Positions 29,224 through 39,263 are shown, counted from the stretch's first letter. The stretch: 64,000 nt of DNA from Chroococcidiopsis sp. TS-821 (GCF_002939305.1 NZ_MVDI01000001.1:744001-808000), one strand, 5' to 3'. Made by a program: numbers and translations. The notes: generated from the letters alone by a model not told the origin.

Positions 29224-30206
29224 TTTTTAGAAATCCAAAGACAATTTTGTTTAATTTGGGCGATCGCGCCGCCAGGTAACGGATCGGTTTGCGAACCATT
29301 CGGAGCTGTTATCAAAGTAGTGATTTTTTCAATTTGCGCAAAGCTGGGTGCCGTTTGCATTTGTTGCAGCACTCGCCGAATGACGCGACGTTGTAAAGCT
29401 AAAGGTGCGTTACGCAGAACAAGACAATCGAGCTTAACTGTTGCATCATTGCTCGTAATAGTTGCATTTTGCTGGAGTTGTTCGGCAGCTGATTCTAGGT
29501 ATTCTACCTCTGCGTGGAAAATTTCTGCGGTCTGAGCTAGGGTTTGCTCAACTTTAGGATTGAATTGATGCAAATATGGTAAAAGTTCTTGACGAATTCG
29601 ATTCCGCGCATACTTGAGGTCTTGATTAGTAGAATCTTCCCAAACCTGCAATTGCATATCTTGACAAAATTGTGCAGTTTCTGCTCGCGTAACTTCTAAT
29701 AGAGGACGTACTAAGCTAATTTCTGGTGTGAGTGCGCGACACCATGTCAGTGCTTGCAAACCATCTGCACCACTGCCGCGAATTAAATTGTACAGCAGTG
29801 TTTCAGCACGATCGCTTGCTGTATGACCTGTAACAATATATTTGTATTGGTGTTTGTGCGCGATCGCACTCAAAGCTTGATAGCGCCATTGTCTGGCTGC
29901 GGCTTCGCTACGTAATGCGCGATCGGTAGTTTCGCTGTAGAAGGGCGTGTTCCACGATTGTGCTAGCTGAGATACGTAAGTAGCATTGGCTGCAGCATCA
30001 CTCCGCCATTGATGATTGCAGTGGGCAATACCCAAATCCCATCCCCATTTAGGTTGTAAATCTAAAAGGAGTTTGGCTAAGCACAGCGAATCTTGTCCTC
30101 CTGAAACAGCAACAAGTATCCGACGGTCGCGTGGCAAAAGATAACGCGATCGCAGCGTACGATGTACCTTGGCGTGTAGTAGACTCCAATTCGAGCATTT
30201 AGCCAT
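29220..30206 (-). CDS. tilS: tRNA(Ile)-lysidine synthase TilS
   Basis: The N-type ATP pyrophosphatase domain is marked by the PP-loop ILVAVSGGQDSLCLAKLL (about 31-48), followed by GIAHCNHQWR, VTGHTASDRAETLLYNLIRG and VWEDSTNQDLKYARNRIRQE. The enzyme adds lysine to C34 of tRNA-Ile(CAU), which switches it to AUA decoding. At 328 residues it is the short form lacking the full C-terminal domains of some bacteria, as usual in cyanobacteria. ATG 30206 is preferred over the TTG one codon upstream. It starts 15 bases after the stop of ccsA, on the same strand. Confidence 0.95.
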   Translation of the reverse strand: MAKCSNWSLLHAKVHRTLRSRYLLPRDRRILVAVSGGQDSLCLAKLLLDLQPKWGWDLGIAHCNHQWRSDAAANATYVSQLAQSWNTPFYSETTDRALRSEAAARQWRYQALSAIAHKHQYKYIVTGHTASDRAETLLYNLIRGSGADGLQALTWCRALTPEISLVRPLLEVTRAETAQFCQDMQLQVWEDSTNQDLKYARNRIRQELLPYLHQFNPKVEQTLAQTAEIFHAEVEYLESAAEQLQQNATITSNDATVKLDCLVLRNAPLALQRRVIRRVLQQMQTAPSFAQIEKITTLITAPNGSQTDPLPGGAIAQIKQNCLWISKN

Positions 30207-30221
30207 CAATCAGCCAAGCGC

Positions 30222-31268
30222 TTAGAAAAACCAACCGTAAGAATGTAGTCCTTTACCCAAAAGATTTACGCCCAAGTAACAAATCCAAACAACAATAAAG
30301 CCCGTTGCTGCTAGAATTGCTGGACGGCGCCCTTGCCAGCCACGAGTAATCCGTGCGTGAAGATAAGCTGCAAAGACAAGCCATGTAATCAGCGCCCAGG
30401 TTTCTTTTGGATCCCAACTCCAGTATGAACCCCAAGCTTCGTTTGCCCAAACGGCACCTGCAATGATACCGATTGTGAGTAGCGGAAATCCTAAACCAAT
30501 TATGCGGTAGCTAATATTGTCGAGCGTATCTGCCAAGCTGAGGCGCTGAGGTGAGAGAGGTTCGGAAGAAACTGTAGATTGAGGAGTTTGCAGCGTTGTT
30601 ACTGCCTCAATGACTGCAGTGCTGCTACCATTACTTTGAAAAGTTGTAACGCCGTTATCTGAATGAACTTCCTCGGTGGACGCGACTACTTCACCTGCTT
30701 TGTGCAAACCATAGCCATTGTTGCGATAACCACCAGTACCGACTGAACTACCTTGAAGGACGACTTTTTGCCCGCGAGTGACGACAAGAAACGCGATTGC
30801 CAATAGCGAACCTACCATCAAAGCAGCGTAACTCAACATCATCACGCTAACGTGCATCATTAGCCAATTTGACTTCAATGCCGGAACTAACGGTGCAGCA
30901 GATTGCATATCTTCAGGTAGTGTCAGTGCAGCAAAAGCCGTAATTCCCATCGCAACAGGTGCTGTTACAACTCCTACCAAGCGACTGCGGGTATTGTTTT
31001 CGGCGATCAGGTGGACAGTTGTTATTCCCCAAGTGAGAAAAAATAAAGATTCGTATAAATTACTGATTGGAAAATATCCAGCTTCTAACCATCTTGCTCC
31101 TAAGAGTGTGGCAATACACAAGTTAGCGATCGCCATGCCTGCAGTTCCTAACGCTGGAAGATAGTTGATGTTTGGAAATGCTGCTCCGATCCAATAGATC
31201 AACATTGTTACAAAGAGAATCGCGAACGAAGCATTATCTAATAAGTTCTGTAGTAAAACGAGATCCAT
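30222..31268 (-). CDS. ccsA: Cytochrome c biogenesis protein CcsA (System II haem attachment; also named CcsB)
   Basis: This integral membrane protein of 348 residues carries the tryptophan-rich WWD motif [18 protein letters not shown] (about residues 275-292) and several hydrophobic helices. Conserved His residues flank it ([23 protein letters not shown]), as needed for haem handling. An insertion of about 70 polar residues (170-240) separates the helices. With Ccs1 it transports and attaches haem to apocytochromes c on the lumen side, for example cytochrome f and c6. Naming differs between databases. It lies just upstream of tilS on the minus strand. Confidence 0.92.
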   Translation of the reverse strand: MDLVLLQNLLDNASFAILFVTMLIYWIGAAFPNINYLPALGTAGMAIANLCIATLLGARWLEAGYFPISNLYESLFFLTWGITTVHLIAENNTRSRLVGVVTAPVAMGITAFAALTLPEDMQSAAPLVPALKSNWLMMHVSVMMLSYAALMVGSLLAIAFLVVTRGQKVVLQGSSVGTGGYRNNGYGLHKAGEVVASTEEVHSDNGVTTFQSNGSSTAVIEAVTTLQTPQSTVSSEPLSPQRLSLADTLDNISYRIIGLGFPLLTIGIIAGAVWANEAWGSYWSWDPKETWALITWLVFAAYLHARITRGWQGRRPAILAATGFIVVWICYLGVNLLGKGLHSYGWFF

Positions 31269-31482
31269 AACAGTTTTTTGTGTTCTCTCACTTTTATCGA
31301 ATCTGACTTGATAGTCAAGCCTAGCGAATCAATTCGCGGCTTTCTGCAGGGTAGTCCACTTTATGAACCGATAAACATAGATTTTGGTTATGTCACCGCA
31401 GTTTTTAACCGCTAAGCTATTTTGATCCTATCTGGTAGCGTAGCTTACTGTCTTATTAAGATAAAGCAAATTAAGTTAGTAG

Positions 31483-33147
31483 CTATTGACGAGTTGTTAT
31501 TTTGCTTTCTCCAAAACCTTGGATTTGAGACTCGTCTTTTTCCAGCGAAACAAAAATATCATAACGGATACTGCGCTCGTCACTTACTGCCGTAGTTCCA
31601 CCAACTGAACGTGTTGCTTCGAGTAAGACACTTTGTCCAGGAAGTAACTGCGGTAGAGGTAAAGCTTTGACTGTAGAATTAATGTTGAGGAAAAATTGCC
31701 CGTTGTTGGGATTAAGTTCTTTAGGGACTGTACTTTGAAATTCAGCTGTGTTTGCTAAGTTTGTTGCAGGTTGCGGTAGCAGGCGGTCGGCGATCGGCGC
31801 ACCAAGCGCGACAAAAGCGACATTTTTGTCTAACCAGCCACGCGTTGCTGTCAGTGTTCCAAACGGTGCGATCCAGTTAGTTACTGTAGTGTTACCTAGC
31901 TGTGTTTGTTGTATTTTAAATTGATAGCGGCTTTGCAGTACTTGCTCTAGCTGTTGAAACGATTTGTTGGCTGCGGTGCGATCGCTTGTCTCAGCCATCA
32001 ATACTAGCGAAAGTGCAAAATCTTGTTGTGTGTCTTGTGTTGAGGCAGGTACAACCGCGATTGAAAACTCGCGATTCATCCAACTGAGTAGATCGCGATC
32101 CAAATCTAACCCTGTCAGCGACTTAAAACCGGCTCTTAAATTCTCCGGTGGAAACGGCGTTAAAGGGTTTGACTGGGATGTTAACGTGTAGTCTTGCCAC
32201 AATTGCTGAAGATTTCCGCTAGAAAGCATCATCAATGTTTCTGCTGGTAAACGGCGCTGCATTTGACCTGCATTATTTTCTACGCGATGCACGTGCTGGC
32301 TATTTGGCTTTAACCATGAAATACTTCTCAACCGAAGTCCTTCAGGTTCTATGGTAATAGTACTAGCGAGTCCTTGATTTTCTTGAAGACGGGCTAAGCC
32401 TTGCGGAATTGCCGCGAGTGTAGAATTAGTACTCGCAACTCGAACGGCTGCTGGGATATTAATATATACTTGGGCAAAGCGATTTGGGTGTGTAATTTTA
32501 CTGATTGCTGCTGCGTATCCTGGAATGCGTGCTAAGGAAAGTCCACTTTGATAGGTGTCGATGGTTTTTTCTATGACTTGGGGGTTGTCGCTAACAATCA
32601 CAAAGCGCCGATCCAAGACTGCGGCTGAATAATTGGTATTGCCTATGCTTTGTGTTTCTTGGATTAGAATACCTTTATAGTTGCGCGAAATCCACTTAGT
32701 TTGTTGCGTTCTTGGCGTTTCCCAAATTTGTTGCGCAGCAGCTCGATCGGCAATTGGTAGTACCATTAAGACAGCTTGATTTTGGTTAGTTGCATTGAGT
32801 TCAGGTGGTATAAAAGCAATTGTTGCTTCTTTGCCAATCCAAGGTTGAACATCCTGCTGGTAGTCGTAGCCATACGCCGTTAAGAAGCGATCGCGCAATT
32901 GTGTTACATTCTTTTCTATTTTGGATCGTGCCTGAAGTGTACCAAACTGGCGCAATTGTTGCCACTTATTTTCATCTGTAGAAACTGATATCGTCAGTAG
33001 TGCATCTTGCGGAACAACATTGGTTCCAACCGGCATTTGTGCTAATCTATTTTGTCGCGTTAATACCCAATAAGTAACCGCTCCAATGCCAATTAAGCAG
33101 CCAACAACAACGAAAATAGGAAGAACTTTTTTACTTTTTTCAGGCAT
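31483..33147 (-). CDS. DUF3352 membrane-anchored protein
   Basis: This protein of about 554 residues has a single N-terminal membrane helix (about 8-29; VLPIFVVVGCLIGIGAVTYW) followed by a large soluble part with the DUF3352 features VPQDALLTISVSTDENKWQQ, WIGKEATIAFIPPE and VLDRRFVIVSDNPQVIEKTI. The topology suggests a domain outside the cytoplasmic or thylakoid membrane. The family is common in cyanobacteria; its function is unknown. ATG 33147 is preferred over TTG 33159. It is divergent from pstS. Confidence 0.8.
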   Translation of the reverse strand: MPEKSKKVLPIFVVVGCLIGIGAVTYWVLTRQNRLAQMPVGTNVVPQDALLTISVSTDENKWQQLRQFGTLQARSKIEKNVTQLRDRFLTAYGYDYQQDVQPWIGKEATIAFIPPELNATNQNQAVLMVLPIADRAAAQQIWETPRTQQTKWISRNYKGILIQETQSIGNTNYSAAVLDRRFVIVSDNPQVIEKTIDTYQSGLSLARIPGYAAAISKITHPNRFAQVYINIPAAVRVASTNSTLAAIPQGLARLQENQGLASTITIEPEGLRLRSISWLKPNSQHVHRVENNAGQMQRRLPAETLMMLSSGNLQQLWQDYTLTSQSNPLTPFPPENLRAGFKSLTGLDLDRDLLSWMNREFSIAVVPASTQDTQQDFALSLVLMAETSDRTAANKSFQQLEQVLQSRYQFKIQQTQLGNTTVTNWIAPFGTLTATRGWLDKNVAFVALGAPIADRLLPQPATNLANTAEFQSTVPKELNPNNGQFFLNINSTVKALPLPQLLPGQSVLLEATRSVGGTTAVSDERSIRYDIFVSLEKDESQIQGFGESKITTRQ

Positions 33148-33660
33148 GGCTGAACGCAAAATAAATAGAGAGTTTTAGTGACGTTACTGCAATGACATGA
33201 CGACAGGCAATTGAATTTTGGAATATTTTTTTTGGTCTAACAAGTTAACAAAACAACAATATTTTGGTGTATAGTGCTGTATTTTCCCAAAAGCAGACGA
33301 AGTTAATTTTAACTAATTCTTATCGCAACTTGTTTTTTCGACTATATCGTCCCCGTACTTAAACTTGACTTAACCTAAGTCTGCCAAGTTATTTATGGTG
33401 CCTAGACTTACTGAATACGAAAAACACCAGTACGCTCACTTAGGCTAAACCTGAGCTTGTGCTACTAAGCGTTAGGTAAATCAAAGTTACTCCTGAAGTA
33501 AGATGAAATGTATGGGCTTTTATGCAAGTGAAGGTGGCTTAAGCAATTACTGACAGTTTGTTTCCACTCTGTGGTGACTTTTCTTGTAAGCAACCTCGAT
33601 TATTTCTCGAATTCTCTGAAAAACTTTGTGTTGAATTTGTTTCCAATTGTCAAGAACCAT
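33148..33660. other. Divergent control region between the DUF3352 gene and pstS
   Basis: About 510 non-coding bases. Apart from the Pho box at 33358-33376, a weaker direct repeat with similar spacing is at 33439-33457 (CTTAGGCT, AAA, CCTGAGCT). A reading frame runs from GTG 33571 into pstS, but the added 30 residues precede a normal lipoprotein signal and are unlikely to be translated. Confidence 0.55.
33358..33376 (+). promoter_or_regulatory. Pho box upstream of pstS
   Basis: Two 8-base direct repeats, CTTAAACT (33358-33365) and CTTAACCT (33369-33376), are separated by three bases, giving the 11-base period of cyanobacterial PhoB/SphR sites. The second copy matches the CTTAACCT consensus exactly and the first differs at one position. 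It lies 285 bases before the pstS ATG, in front of a phosphate-import operon, which supports phosphate control. Confidence 0.65.
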
Positions 33661-34764
33661 ATGCCGTTACAAATTTCTAAGTCAAAAGCCTTTATTGCGC
33701 CTCTAGCTGCGTTAGCTTTAGGTCTAGCTGCCTGCGGACAACAAACCACTACACCTGGTACCGGTACAAACGGAAGCCCAGCAGCACAACAAGGTCCTAG
33801 TGTCAACATTAGCGGTGCTGGTGCTACTTTTCCTGCGCCTTTGTATCAGCGATGGTTCACTGAATACGCTAGAAATGTTAACCCTGGTGTTCAAGTCAGT
33901 TATCAATCTGTTGGTAGCGGTGCCGGATTAGAACAGTACATCAACGGAACAGTCGATTTCGGTGCGAGTGATGCGCCAATTCAGGGCGATCGCTTAGAGT
34001 CTTTTAGACAAAAGTACAATGCTGACCCAATCCAAGTACCAATGGCAGGGGGTGCTGTGCCCCTCGCCTACAACTTACCAGAAATTGAAGGACAAGAATT
34101 AAGACTTTCGCGCCAAGCTTACTGTGGTATTGTTACAGGAAAAGTAACTCGCTGGAACGATCCACTAATTGCGCAAGCCAACCCCAATTTAAACTTACCA
34201 GATAGACCAATCACCTTTGCGCATCGTTCAGATGGTAGCGGAACGACATTTATCTTCGTCAATCACATCAATACGGCTTGTCCAGAATGGCCTGCTGGTG
34301 TTGGTACATCAGTGAACTGGCCCACAGGTGTTGGCGCTCAAGGTAACGAAGGTGTCGCTGCGCAGATTCAGCAAAACGAAGGTACAATCGGCTACATCGA
34401 ATATGCGTACGCCAAGCTAAATCAAATTCCTACCGCTTTGCTAGAAAACGCTTCAGGAGAATTCATCGCACCAACACCTGAATCAGCCAGTGCTGTGTTC
34501 GATGGGGTAGAAATTCCAGAAGATTTTGCCCTACTTGTCCCAGATTCGGACAATCCAGCAGCATTTCCTATTGCTGGTTTAACTTGGATTTTGGTGTATC
34601 CCACATACCAAGATGCCAACAAGTGGCAAGCAATGCGCGGTGTATTTGAGTGGGCTTTAACAGACGGCAGACCTATTGCAGAAGAGTTGGGTTATGTTCC
34701 CATGCCAGACAGCATTGTAGAACGCGTTCGTCAAGTATTTGATGAAAGAGTTAAAGCGGGATAA
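33661..34764 (+). CDS. pstS: Phosphate ABC transporter substrate-binding lipoprotein PstS
   Basis: The ATG at 33661 opens a signal peptide ending in a lipobox (LALGLAAC, Cys about residue 25), so the mature protein is a lipid-anchored periplasmic protein. The binding domain shows VNISGAGATFPAPLYQRW, SYQSVGSGAGLEQYINGTVD, FGASDAPI and FAHRSDGSGTTFIF, the phosphate-contact segments of PstS. It delivers inorganic phosphate to PstC-PstA-PstB encoded next on the same strand. A Pho box lies upstream. Length (367 residues) and order are normal. Confidence 0.96.
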   Translation: MPLQISKSKAFIAPLAALALGLAACGQQTTTPGTGTNGSPAAQQGPSVNISGAGATFPAPLYQRWFTEYARNVNPGVQVSYQSVGSGAGLEQYINGTVDFGASDAPIQGDRLESFRQKYNADPIQVPMAGGAVPLAYNLPEIEGQELRLSRQAYCGIVTGKVTRWNDPLIAQANPNLNLPDRPITFAHRSDGSGTTFIFVNHINTACPEWPAGVGTSVNWPTGVGAQGNEGVAAQIQQNEGTIGYIEYAYAKLNQIPTALLENASGEFIAPTPESASAVFDGVEIPEDFALLVPDSDNPAAFPIAGLTWILVYPTYQDANKWQAMRGVFEWALTDGRPIAEELGYVPMPDSIVERVRQVFDERVKAG

Positions 34765-34851
34765 ATAGTTAAAAGCATGGCTAGCAGCAATTAACTACTG
34801 CTAGCTACAGCCTTTGTTGTCAACAAGCACACTTTATTCAGAAGGGAAATC

Positions 34852-35817
34852 ATGAGTGCGGTAACTGGAGAACAACCACGGCAAAAATGGCGAGGGTTAG
34901 AAAGGAAAAATGATGTTGTAACCACATTTGACCGAGTTTTTTACTGGTTAGTCATCTTAGGCGCAGTTGCAATTGGTGCAGTTCTTTTATGGATTGCCGT
35001 ACAAATTGCTATCAGTGCTTGGCCCGCAATTCAAGCTTACGGCGTACAGTTTTTGGTTACAACAACGTGGGATCCAGTTCAAAACATCTATGGTGCATTA
35101 CCACAAATTTATGGAACCATTGTGACATCAATGATTGCTCTTGTAATTGCAGTTCCTTTAGGAGTTGGTGTCGCAGTTTTTTTGAGTGAAGATTTTATTC
35201 CTAACTCGATCCGGACTCCTATTGCCTTAGCAATTGAATTAATTGCTGCGATTCCGAGTGTTGTCGTTGGGTTGTGGGGAATTTTCGTATTTATTCCGTT
35301 TATCCGCCCTTTCTACAACTTTCTGTACGACAACTTTAGCTGGATTCCCTTATTTAGTACGCCACCTAGGGGTAATAGCTTATTAACATTGGGTATTGTC
35401 TTAGCAGTCATGATTTCACCCACAATTATTGCAATTTCTCGTGGTAGCTTACTTGCACTACCTCGCGACTTACGTCAAGGTGCGCTTGCTTTAGGGGCAA
35501 CTCGTTGGGAAACTATTTTGCGAGTCTTAATTCCAGCTGCTTTCTCTGGTATTGTGGGTTCGGTCATGCTTGCCTTGGGTCGAGCGATGGGTGAAACAAT
35601 GGCAGCAGCAATGCTTGTAGGTAACGCTAACCAAATTACTCCATCCTTGCTAGCTCCAGGAGCTACCATCGCGTCCTTAATTGCGGCTCAATTCGGAGAA
35701 GCTGGTCGCGCTCAGGTTGCCGCTTTACTGTACTCTGGCTTAGTTTTAATGATTTTGACGCTAATTGTGAATATCTTGGCAGAAATCATTATTCAAAGAT
35801 TCCAAAACATTGAGTAA
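34852..35817 (+). CDS. pstC: Phosphate ABC transporter permease PstC
   Basis: This 321-residue permease has six predicted membrane helices and the inner-membrane transport signature: GALPQIYGTIVTSMIALVIA, AIELIAAIPSVVVGLWGIFV, and the EAA loop LRQGALALGATRWETILRVL. With PstA it forms the phosphate channel. AGAAGGGAA just before the ATG is a good ribosome binding site. Its 3' end overlaps the TTG that could start pstA, but the better pstA start lies 38 bases after the stop. Confidence 0.95.
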   Translation: MSAVTGEQPRQKWRGLERKNDVVTTFDRVFYWLVILGAVAIGAVLLWIAVQIAISAWPAIQAYGVQFLVTTTWDPVQNIYGALPQIYGTIVTSMIALVIAVPLGVGVAVFLSEDFIPNSIRTPIALAIELIAAIPSVVVGLWGIFVFIPFIRPFYNFLYDNFSWIPLFSTPPRGNSLLTLGIVLAVMISPTIIAISRGSLLALPRDLRQGALALGATRWETILRVLIPAAFSGIVGSVMLALGRAMGETMAAAMLVGNANQITPSLLAPGATIASLIAAQFGEAGRAQVAALLYSGLVLMILTLIVNILAEIIIQRFQNIE

Positions 35818-35854
35818 AGACTTTGATATAAGCAAGCATGAGGATATAAAGAAT

Positions 35855-36757
35855 ATGGCAACTGCTGACGGCAGATTCTCTGAAGATGGTAGAGAATCAA
35901 AGATTAATTTAACTCGCTCTGCAAGAACGCCTTTCCGAAATTCGTTTGATACCTTCATGACGATTTTGACTGGCGTTTTCACAATCCTAATATTAGTTCC
36001 TCTAGTCGCCATTGTTTGGGATGTAGCTAGAGAAGGTATTGGTCAATTAGGTATCCAATCTTTTACTGAGTTACCTCCACCACCAGGATTGACGGAAGGC
36101 GGCTTTGGTAATGCGATTATCGGTACTATCTATACTCTAGGAATTGGAGCAGCTTTTAGTGTACCGTTGGGAATTTTAGCTGCTGTTTACCTTTCAGAAT
36201 TTGGACGCGGTACTAGGCTTGCTTATATAATCAAGTTTGCAACAAACGTTTTAGCTGGAGTTCCGGCAATCATAGCTGGTTTGTTTTCTTACACTGTTGT
36301 GGTATTGACAACTGGGACATTTTCTGCGTTTGCTGGAGGCGTAGCACTATCAGTTGTCATGGTTCCCATTGTGCTACGCGCTACAGAAGAAGGATTATTG
36401 CTTGTTCCACAAGAAATGCGTCAAGCAGCTGTTGGCGTTGGGGCAACAAAGTTTCAAACAATCTCTCGCATTGTGATTCCAGCAGCTTTACCTTCTATTG
36501 CTACTGCAGTCACGTTGTCTTTGGCGCGTGCGGGTGGAGAAGCCGCACCTTTACTATTTACAGCGTTGAATAATAACTTCTGGTCAACAGATGTCTGGGC
36601 ACCGATCGCCACACTACCAGTTCTGATTTATTTCTACGCGATCATTCCCTTCAGACCACAGCAGCAGCTTGCTTGGACAGCGGCTTTGGTTCTGTTAGGG
36701 CTCATTTTGATCGTGAGTATTTCTTCGCGCTTACTAGCACGTAAAAGATTTCAATAA
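35855..36757 (+). CDS. pstA: Phosphate ABC transporter permease PstA
   Basis: This permease is about 300 residues long, with membrane helices and PstA features: GNAIIGTIYTLGIGAAFSVP, TNVLAGVPAIIAGLFSY, the EAA loop MRQAAVGVGATKFQTISRIV and ARAGGEAAPLLFTALNNNFW. I chose ATG 35855 because GAGGA lies about ten bases upstream; a TTG at 35810 overlapping the pstC stop would add 15 polar residues. It is the partner of PstC in the same operon. Confidence 0.94.
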   Translation: MATADGRFSEDGRESKINLTRSARTPFRNSFDTFMTILTGVFTILILVPLVAIVWDVAREGIGQLGIQSFTELPPPPGLTEGGFGNAIIGTIYTLGIGAAFSVPLGILAAVYLSEFGRGTRLAYIIKFATNVLAGVPAIIAGLFSYTVVVLTTGTFSAFAGGVALSVVMVPIVLRATEEGLLLVPQEMRQAAVGVGATKFQTISRIVIPAALPSIATAVTLSLARAGGEAAPLLFTALNNNFWSTDVWAPIATLPVLIYFYAIIPFRPQQQLAWTAALVLLGLILIVSISSRLLARKRFQ

Positions 36758-36820
36758 TTATTGACTGAATAGTGAAAAGCAAGATTTGAAACTATAAATC
36801 TTTACTAAATTCATACAGCC

Positions 36821-37651
36821 ATGAATCCTGACACAATCAACTCACCAAATTCTAGAAATACTAATACAACGCAAGAAGCGATTTTACGCGCTGAAAATGT
36901 TTCCGTAACCTATGGTTCCTTTCAGGCATTACGCGGTGTCAGCTTAGATATTCCTAAGAACCAAGTCGTCGCTTTTATCGGACCTTCTGGTTGTGGTAAA
37001 AGTACGCTATTAAGATGTTTTAACCGCCTCAATGACTTAATTCCTGGAACAAAAGTTGGTGGAAAAGTAACCTACCAGGGTATTGATATTTATGCTGATA
37101 AAGTAGACCCAGTACAGGTACGCCGTAGAATTGGAATGGTGTTCCAGAAACCAAATCCCTTTCCCAAATCAATCTACGATAACATCGCTTTTGGCGCAAG
37201 GATCAACGGCTACAAGAAAAGTGAAATGGATGAGATTGTCGAGCGATCTCTTCGCCAAGCCGCATTATGGGATGAAGTGAAAGACAAACTCAAAGAAAGT
37301 GGTTTATCTTTATCTGGTGGTCAACAACAGCGTCTCTGTATTGCACGGACAGTTGCGATCGAACCTGATGTTGTTCTAATGGATGAACCTGCTTCGGCAC
37401 TCGATCCGATATCTACCCGCAAAATAGAAGAACTCATTCAAGAACTGAAAGAAAATTACACAATTGTGATTGTGACGCACAATATGCAGCAAGCGACACG
37501 GGTTGCTGATTATACTGCATTTTTCAACGCTGAGGCGGAAGAAGGTGGAAAACGCTTTGGCTATCTAGTTGAGTACGATAGAACAGAAGCAATTTTCAAC
37601 AATCCAAAAGAAGAATACACGCGACAGTACGTTAGTGGTAGATTTGGTTAA
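36821..37651 (+). CDS. pstB: Phosphate ABC transporter ATP-binding protein PstB
   Basis: This is a 276-residue ABC ATPase with Walker [10 protein letters not shown], the phosphate-family segment [20 protein letters not shown], signature LSGGQQQR, and Walker [14 protein letters not shown] followed by the switch His in [12 protein letters not shown]. The [10 protein letters not shown] pattern is specific to PstB. It powers phosphate import through PstC-PstA. It is the last gene of the operon; a hairpin with a T-run follows at 37673. No phoU gene is linked. Confidence 0.97.
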   Translation: MNPDTINSPNSRNTNTTQEAILRAENVSVTYGSFQALRGVSLDIPKNQVVAFIGPSGCGKSTLLRCFNRLNDLIPGTKVGGKVTYQGIDIYADKVDPVQVRRRIGMVFQKPNPFPKSIYDNIAFGARINGYKKSEMDEIVERSLRQAALWDEVKDKLKESGLSLSGGQQQRLCIARTVAIEPDVVLMDEPASALDPISTRKIEELIQELKENYTIVIVTHNMQQATRVADYTAFFNAEAEEGGKRFGYLVEYDRTEAIFNNPKEEYTRQYVSGRFG

Positions 37652-37672
37652 TTTTGTTGAAATCTCTATAAC

Positions 37673-37710
37673 ACCTTGTCCATCTTCATTAGTTGTGGCG
37701 AGGTTTTTTT
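37673..37710 (+). terminator. Terminator of the pst operon
   Basis: ACCTTGTC (37673-37680) pairs with GGCGAGGT (37697-37704) over eight positions including two G-T wobbles, with a 16-base loop, followed by seven T residues (37704-37710). It lies 21 bases after the pstB stop. Confidence 0.6.
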
Positions 37711-38128
37711 ATACCCTTACTTGACTTGCTACTCAAGTAACAGAAATAGCTTCGCGGCAGACACTACAGCTATAGCAGTCGTCAATGTAGTTGAGACGTC
37801 AAAAAGGCTAAGGGTCATTAATCCAAGTAATTTGTAACTTTGAGCTCTGACCTCTACCGTACATGAAAGAAGCACTGTAGGAGTTCGCGCAAGTGGATTT
37901 AGTTTTTATTCGACGCCTCTTACTAAAACGGGGGAAATCCTAGTAACGCAGTGGCTTCTTAACAGAGGACATCTCTACAAAGAAAAAGTATCTCCTGAAG
38001 CTAGCTACCTATTTGAGCAACTCATCAGATTTATGTGTTAGGGCATCACGAGACTTCTACTAAGGTAGTAGTGGATAATGAGATGATGAATCAAGCCAAT
38101 TGGTAATCTTACTACTATCCTTACGAAT
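37711..38128 (+). other. Gene-poor region with a possible decayed ORF
   Basis: From about 37844 to 38041 one plus-strand frame is open for about 65 codons with a protein-like 3' half (TKTGEILVTQWLLNRGHLYK then SPEASYLFEQLIRFMC), but has no good start codon or ribosome binding site. I do not recognise the family. It could be a gene remnant or chance. The rest of the gap, up to the bioY GTG, holds nothing clear. Confidence 0.25.
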
Positions 38129-38722
38129 GTGAAGAAAATAGTGGCTGTTCCCCGTCAAATACTATGGTCTTTAGTTGGTTTACTCTTGACGATTAGTGGC
38201 ACTTTTATCGAAGCGCATTTTACTAGCGCCCCTTGGAGTTGGAACCACTACGGCATTCAGACGACTCCTTTAGGAGTAACGTATCAAATTGGAGCAGTGC
38301 TGCTTGTCGGTTGTTTAGGAGGCAAAACAGCTGGCGCACTTTCTCAAATTGCTTATATCGTGCTTGGCTTAACCTGGCTACCTGTATTTTATCAAGGTGG
38401 TGGCATCAGCTATCTCAACCAGCCTAACTTCGGTTACATACTGGGTTTTATTCCAGGAGCCTGGGTATGTGGTTTTCTTGCCTTTAAAACTTCCAACAAA
38501 CTAGAGTCACTTGCTTTCAGTTGCTTGTGTGGTTTACTAGCGATTCATTTAACTGGAGTAGGCTATCTCATTTTGAACTATATTATTGGTGCGGGGTTTG
38601 CACAATTAACGCTTTTAGAAGCAGTATTGAGATATTCTGTTTATTCACTACCAGGGCATCTCATCATTACTTGTGCAGTAGCAGTTTTATCTTACTGTTT
38701 GCGGCTCGTTATGTTGTATTAG
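38129..38722 (+). CDS. bioY: Biotin transporter BioY
   Basis: This 197-residue membrane protein has about six hydrophobic helices and BioY features: an N-terminal helix, the segment TPLGVTYQIGAVLLVGCLGG, AYIVLGLTWLPVFYQGGGIS, and FGYILGFIPGAWVCGFLA, which match the substrate-binding S component of biotin importers. Solitary BioY can import biotin or work with a shared energising module; none is present here. It starts with GTG. lspA follows 64 bases downstream, so the two are probably co-transcribed. Confidence 0.9.
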   Translation: MKKIVAVPRQILWSLVGLLLTISGTFIEAHFTSAPWSWNHYGIQTTPLGVTYQIGAVLLVGCLGGKTAGALSQIAYIVLGLTWLPVFYQGGGISYLNQPNFGYILGFIPGAWVCGFLAFKTSNKLESLAFSCLCGLLAIHLTGVGYLILNYIIGAGFAQLTLLEAVLRYSVYSLPGHLIITCAVAVLSYCLRLVMLY

Positions 38723-38786
38723 TTTCCAGTCGATTACTGTATCTAGGTTTTAGATTGCATCTAAAATCTCAGTATTTTTAATTCTC

Positions 38787-39263
38787 ATGCGTGTAAAAAA
38801 TCGTCTTTTCTGGATTGTTGCCGTTATCAGTTTAGTTATCGATCAGTTAACTAAATTTTGGGTAGTGCAAAATTTTTATTTATCAGAAACGCAACCCCTT
38901 ATCGAGGGAGTATTCCATCTTACTTACGTCACTAATACTGGCGCAGCTTTTAGTTTATTGAGTGGTAGAGTTGAGTGGTTGCGCTGGCTGTCTTTGGCTG
39001 TGAGTTTGGGGTTAATGGCACTAGCCTGGTTTGGAGGAGTCATGCGGACTTTTGAACAATTAGGCTATGGATTCATTTTAGGTGGTGCGCTAGGGAATGG
39101 AATCGATCGCTTTGTTGCAGGAAGCGTTGTTGACTTTTTAGATTTTCGCCTGATTCAGTTTCCCATCTTTAATTTTGCCGATGTATTTATTAACATTGGC
39201 ATTGTCTGCTTACTCATTGCTACATTTGCACAGCCAAAAGATACTCCTCGTAGATCTCGATGA
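38787..39263 (+). CDS. lspA: Lipoprotein signal peptidase LspA (signal peptidase II)
   Basis: This 158-residue membrane aspartyl protease has four helices and LspA motifs: VIDQLTKFWVVQNF, LTYVTNTGAAFSLL, and the two catalytic Asp regions GNGIDRFVAGSVVDFLDF and FNFADVFINIGI. It cleaves signal peptides of diacylglyceryl-modified lipoproteins such as PstS encoded nearby. Length is normal. It follows bioY and ends just before a hairpin at 39269. Confidence 0.96.
   Translation: MRVKNRLFWIVAVISLVIDQLTKFWVVQNFYLSETQPLIEGVFHLTYVTNTGAAFSLLSGRVEWLRWLSLAVSLGLMALAWFGGVMRTFEQLGYGFILGGALGNGIDRFVAGSVVDFLDFRLIQFPIFNFADVFINIGIVCLLIATFAQPKDTPRRSR

Noticed and set aside
33571-33660. N-terminal extension of PstS from GTG
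   Set aside because: It would bury the lipoprotein signal peptide that starts at ATG 33661.
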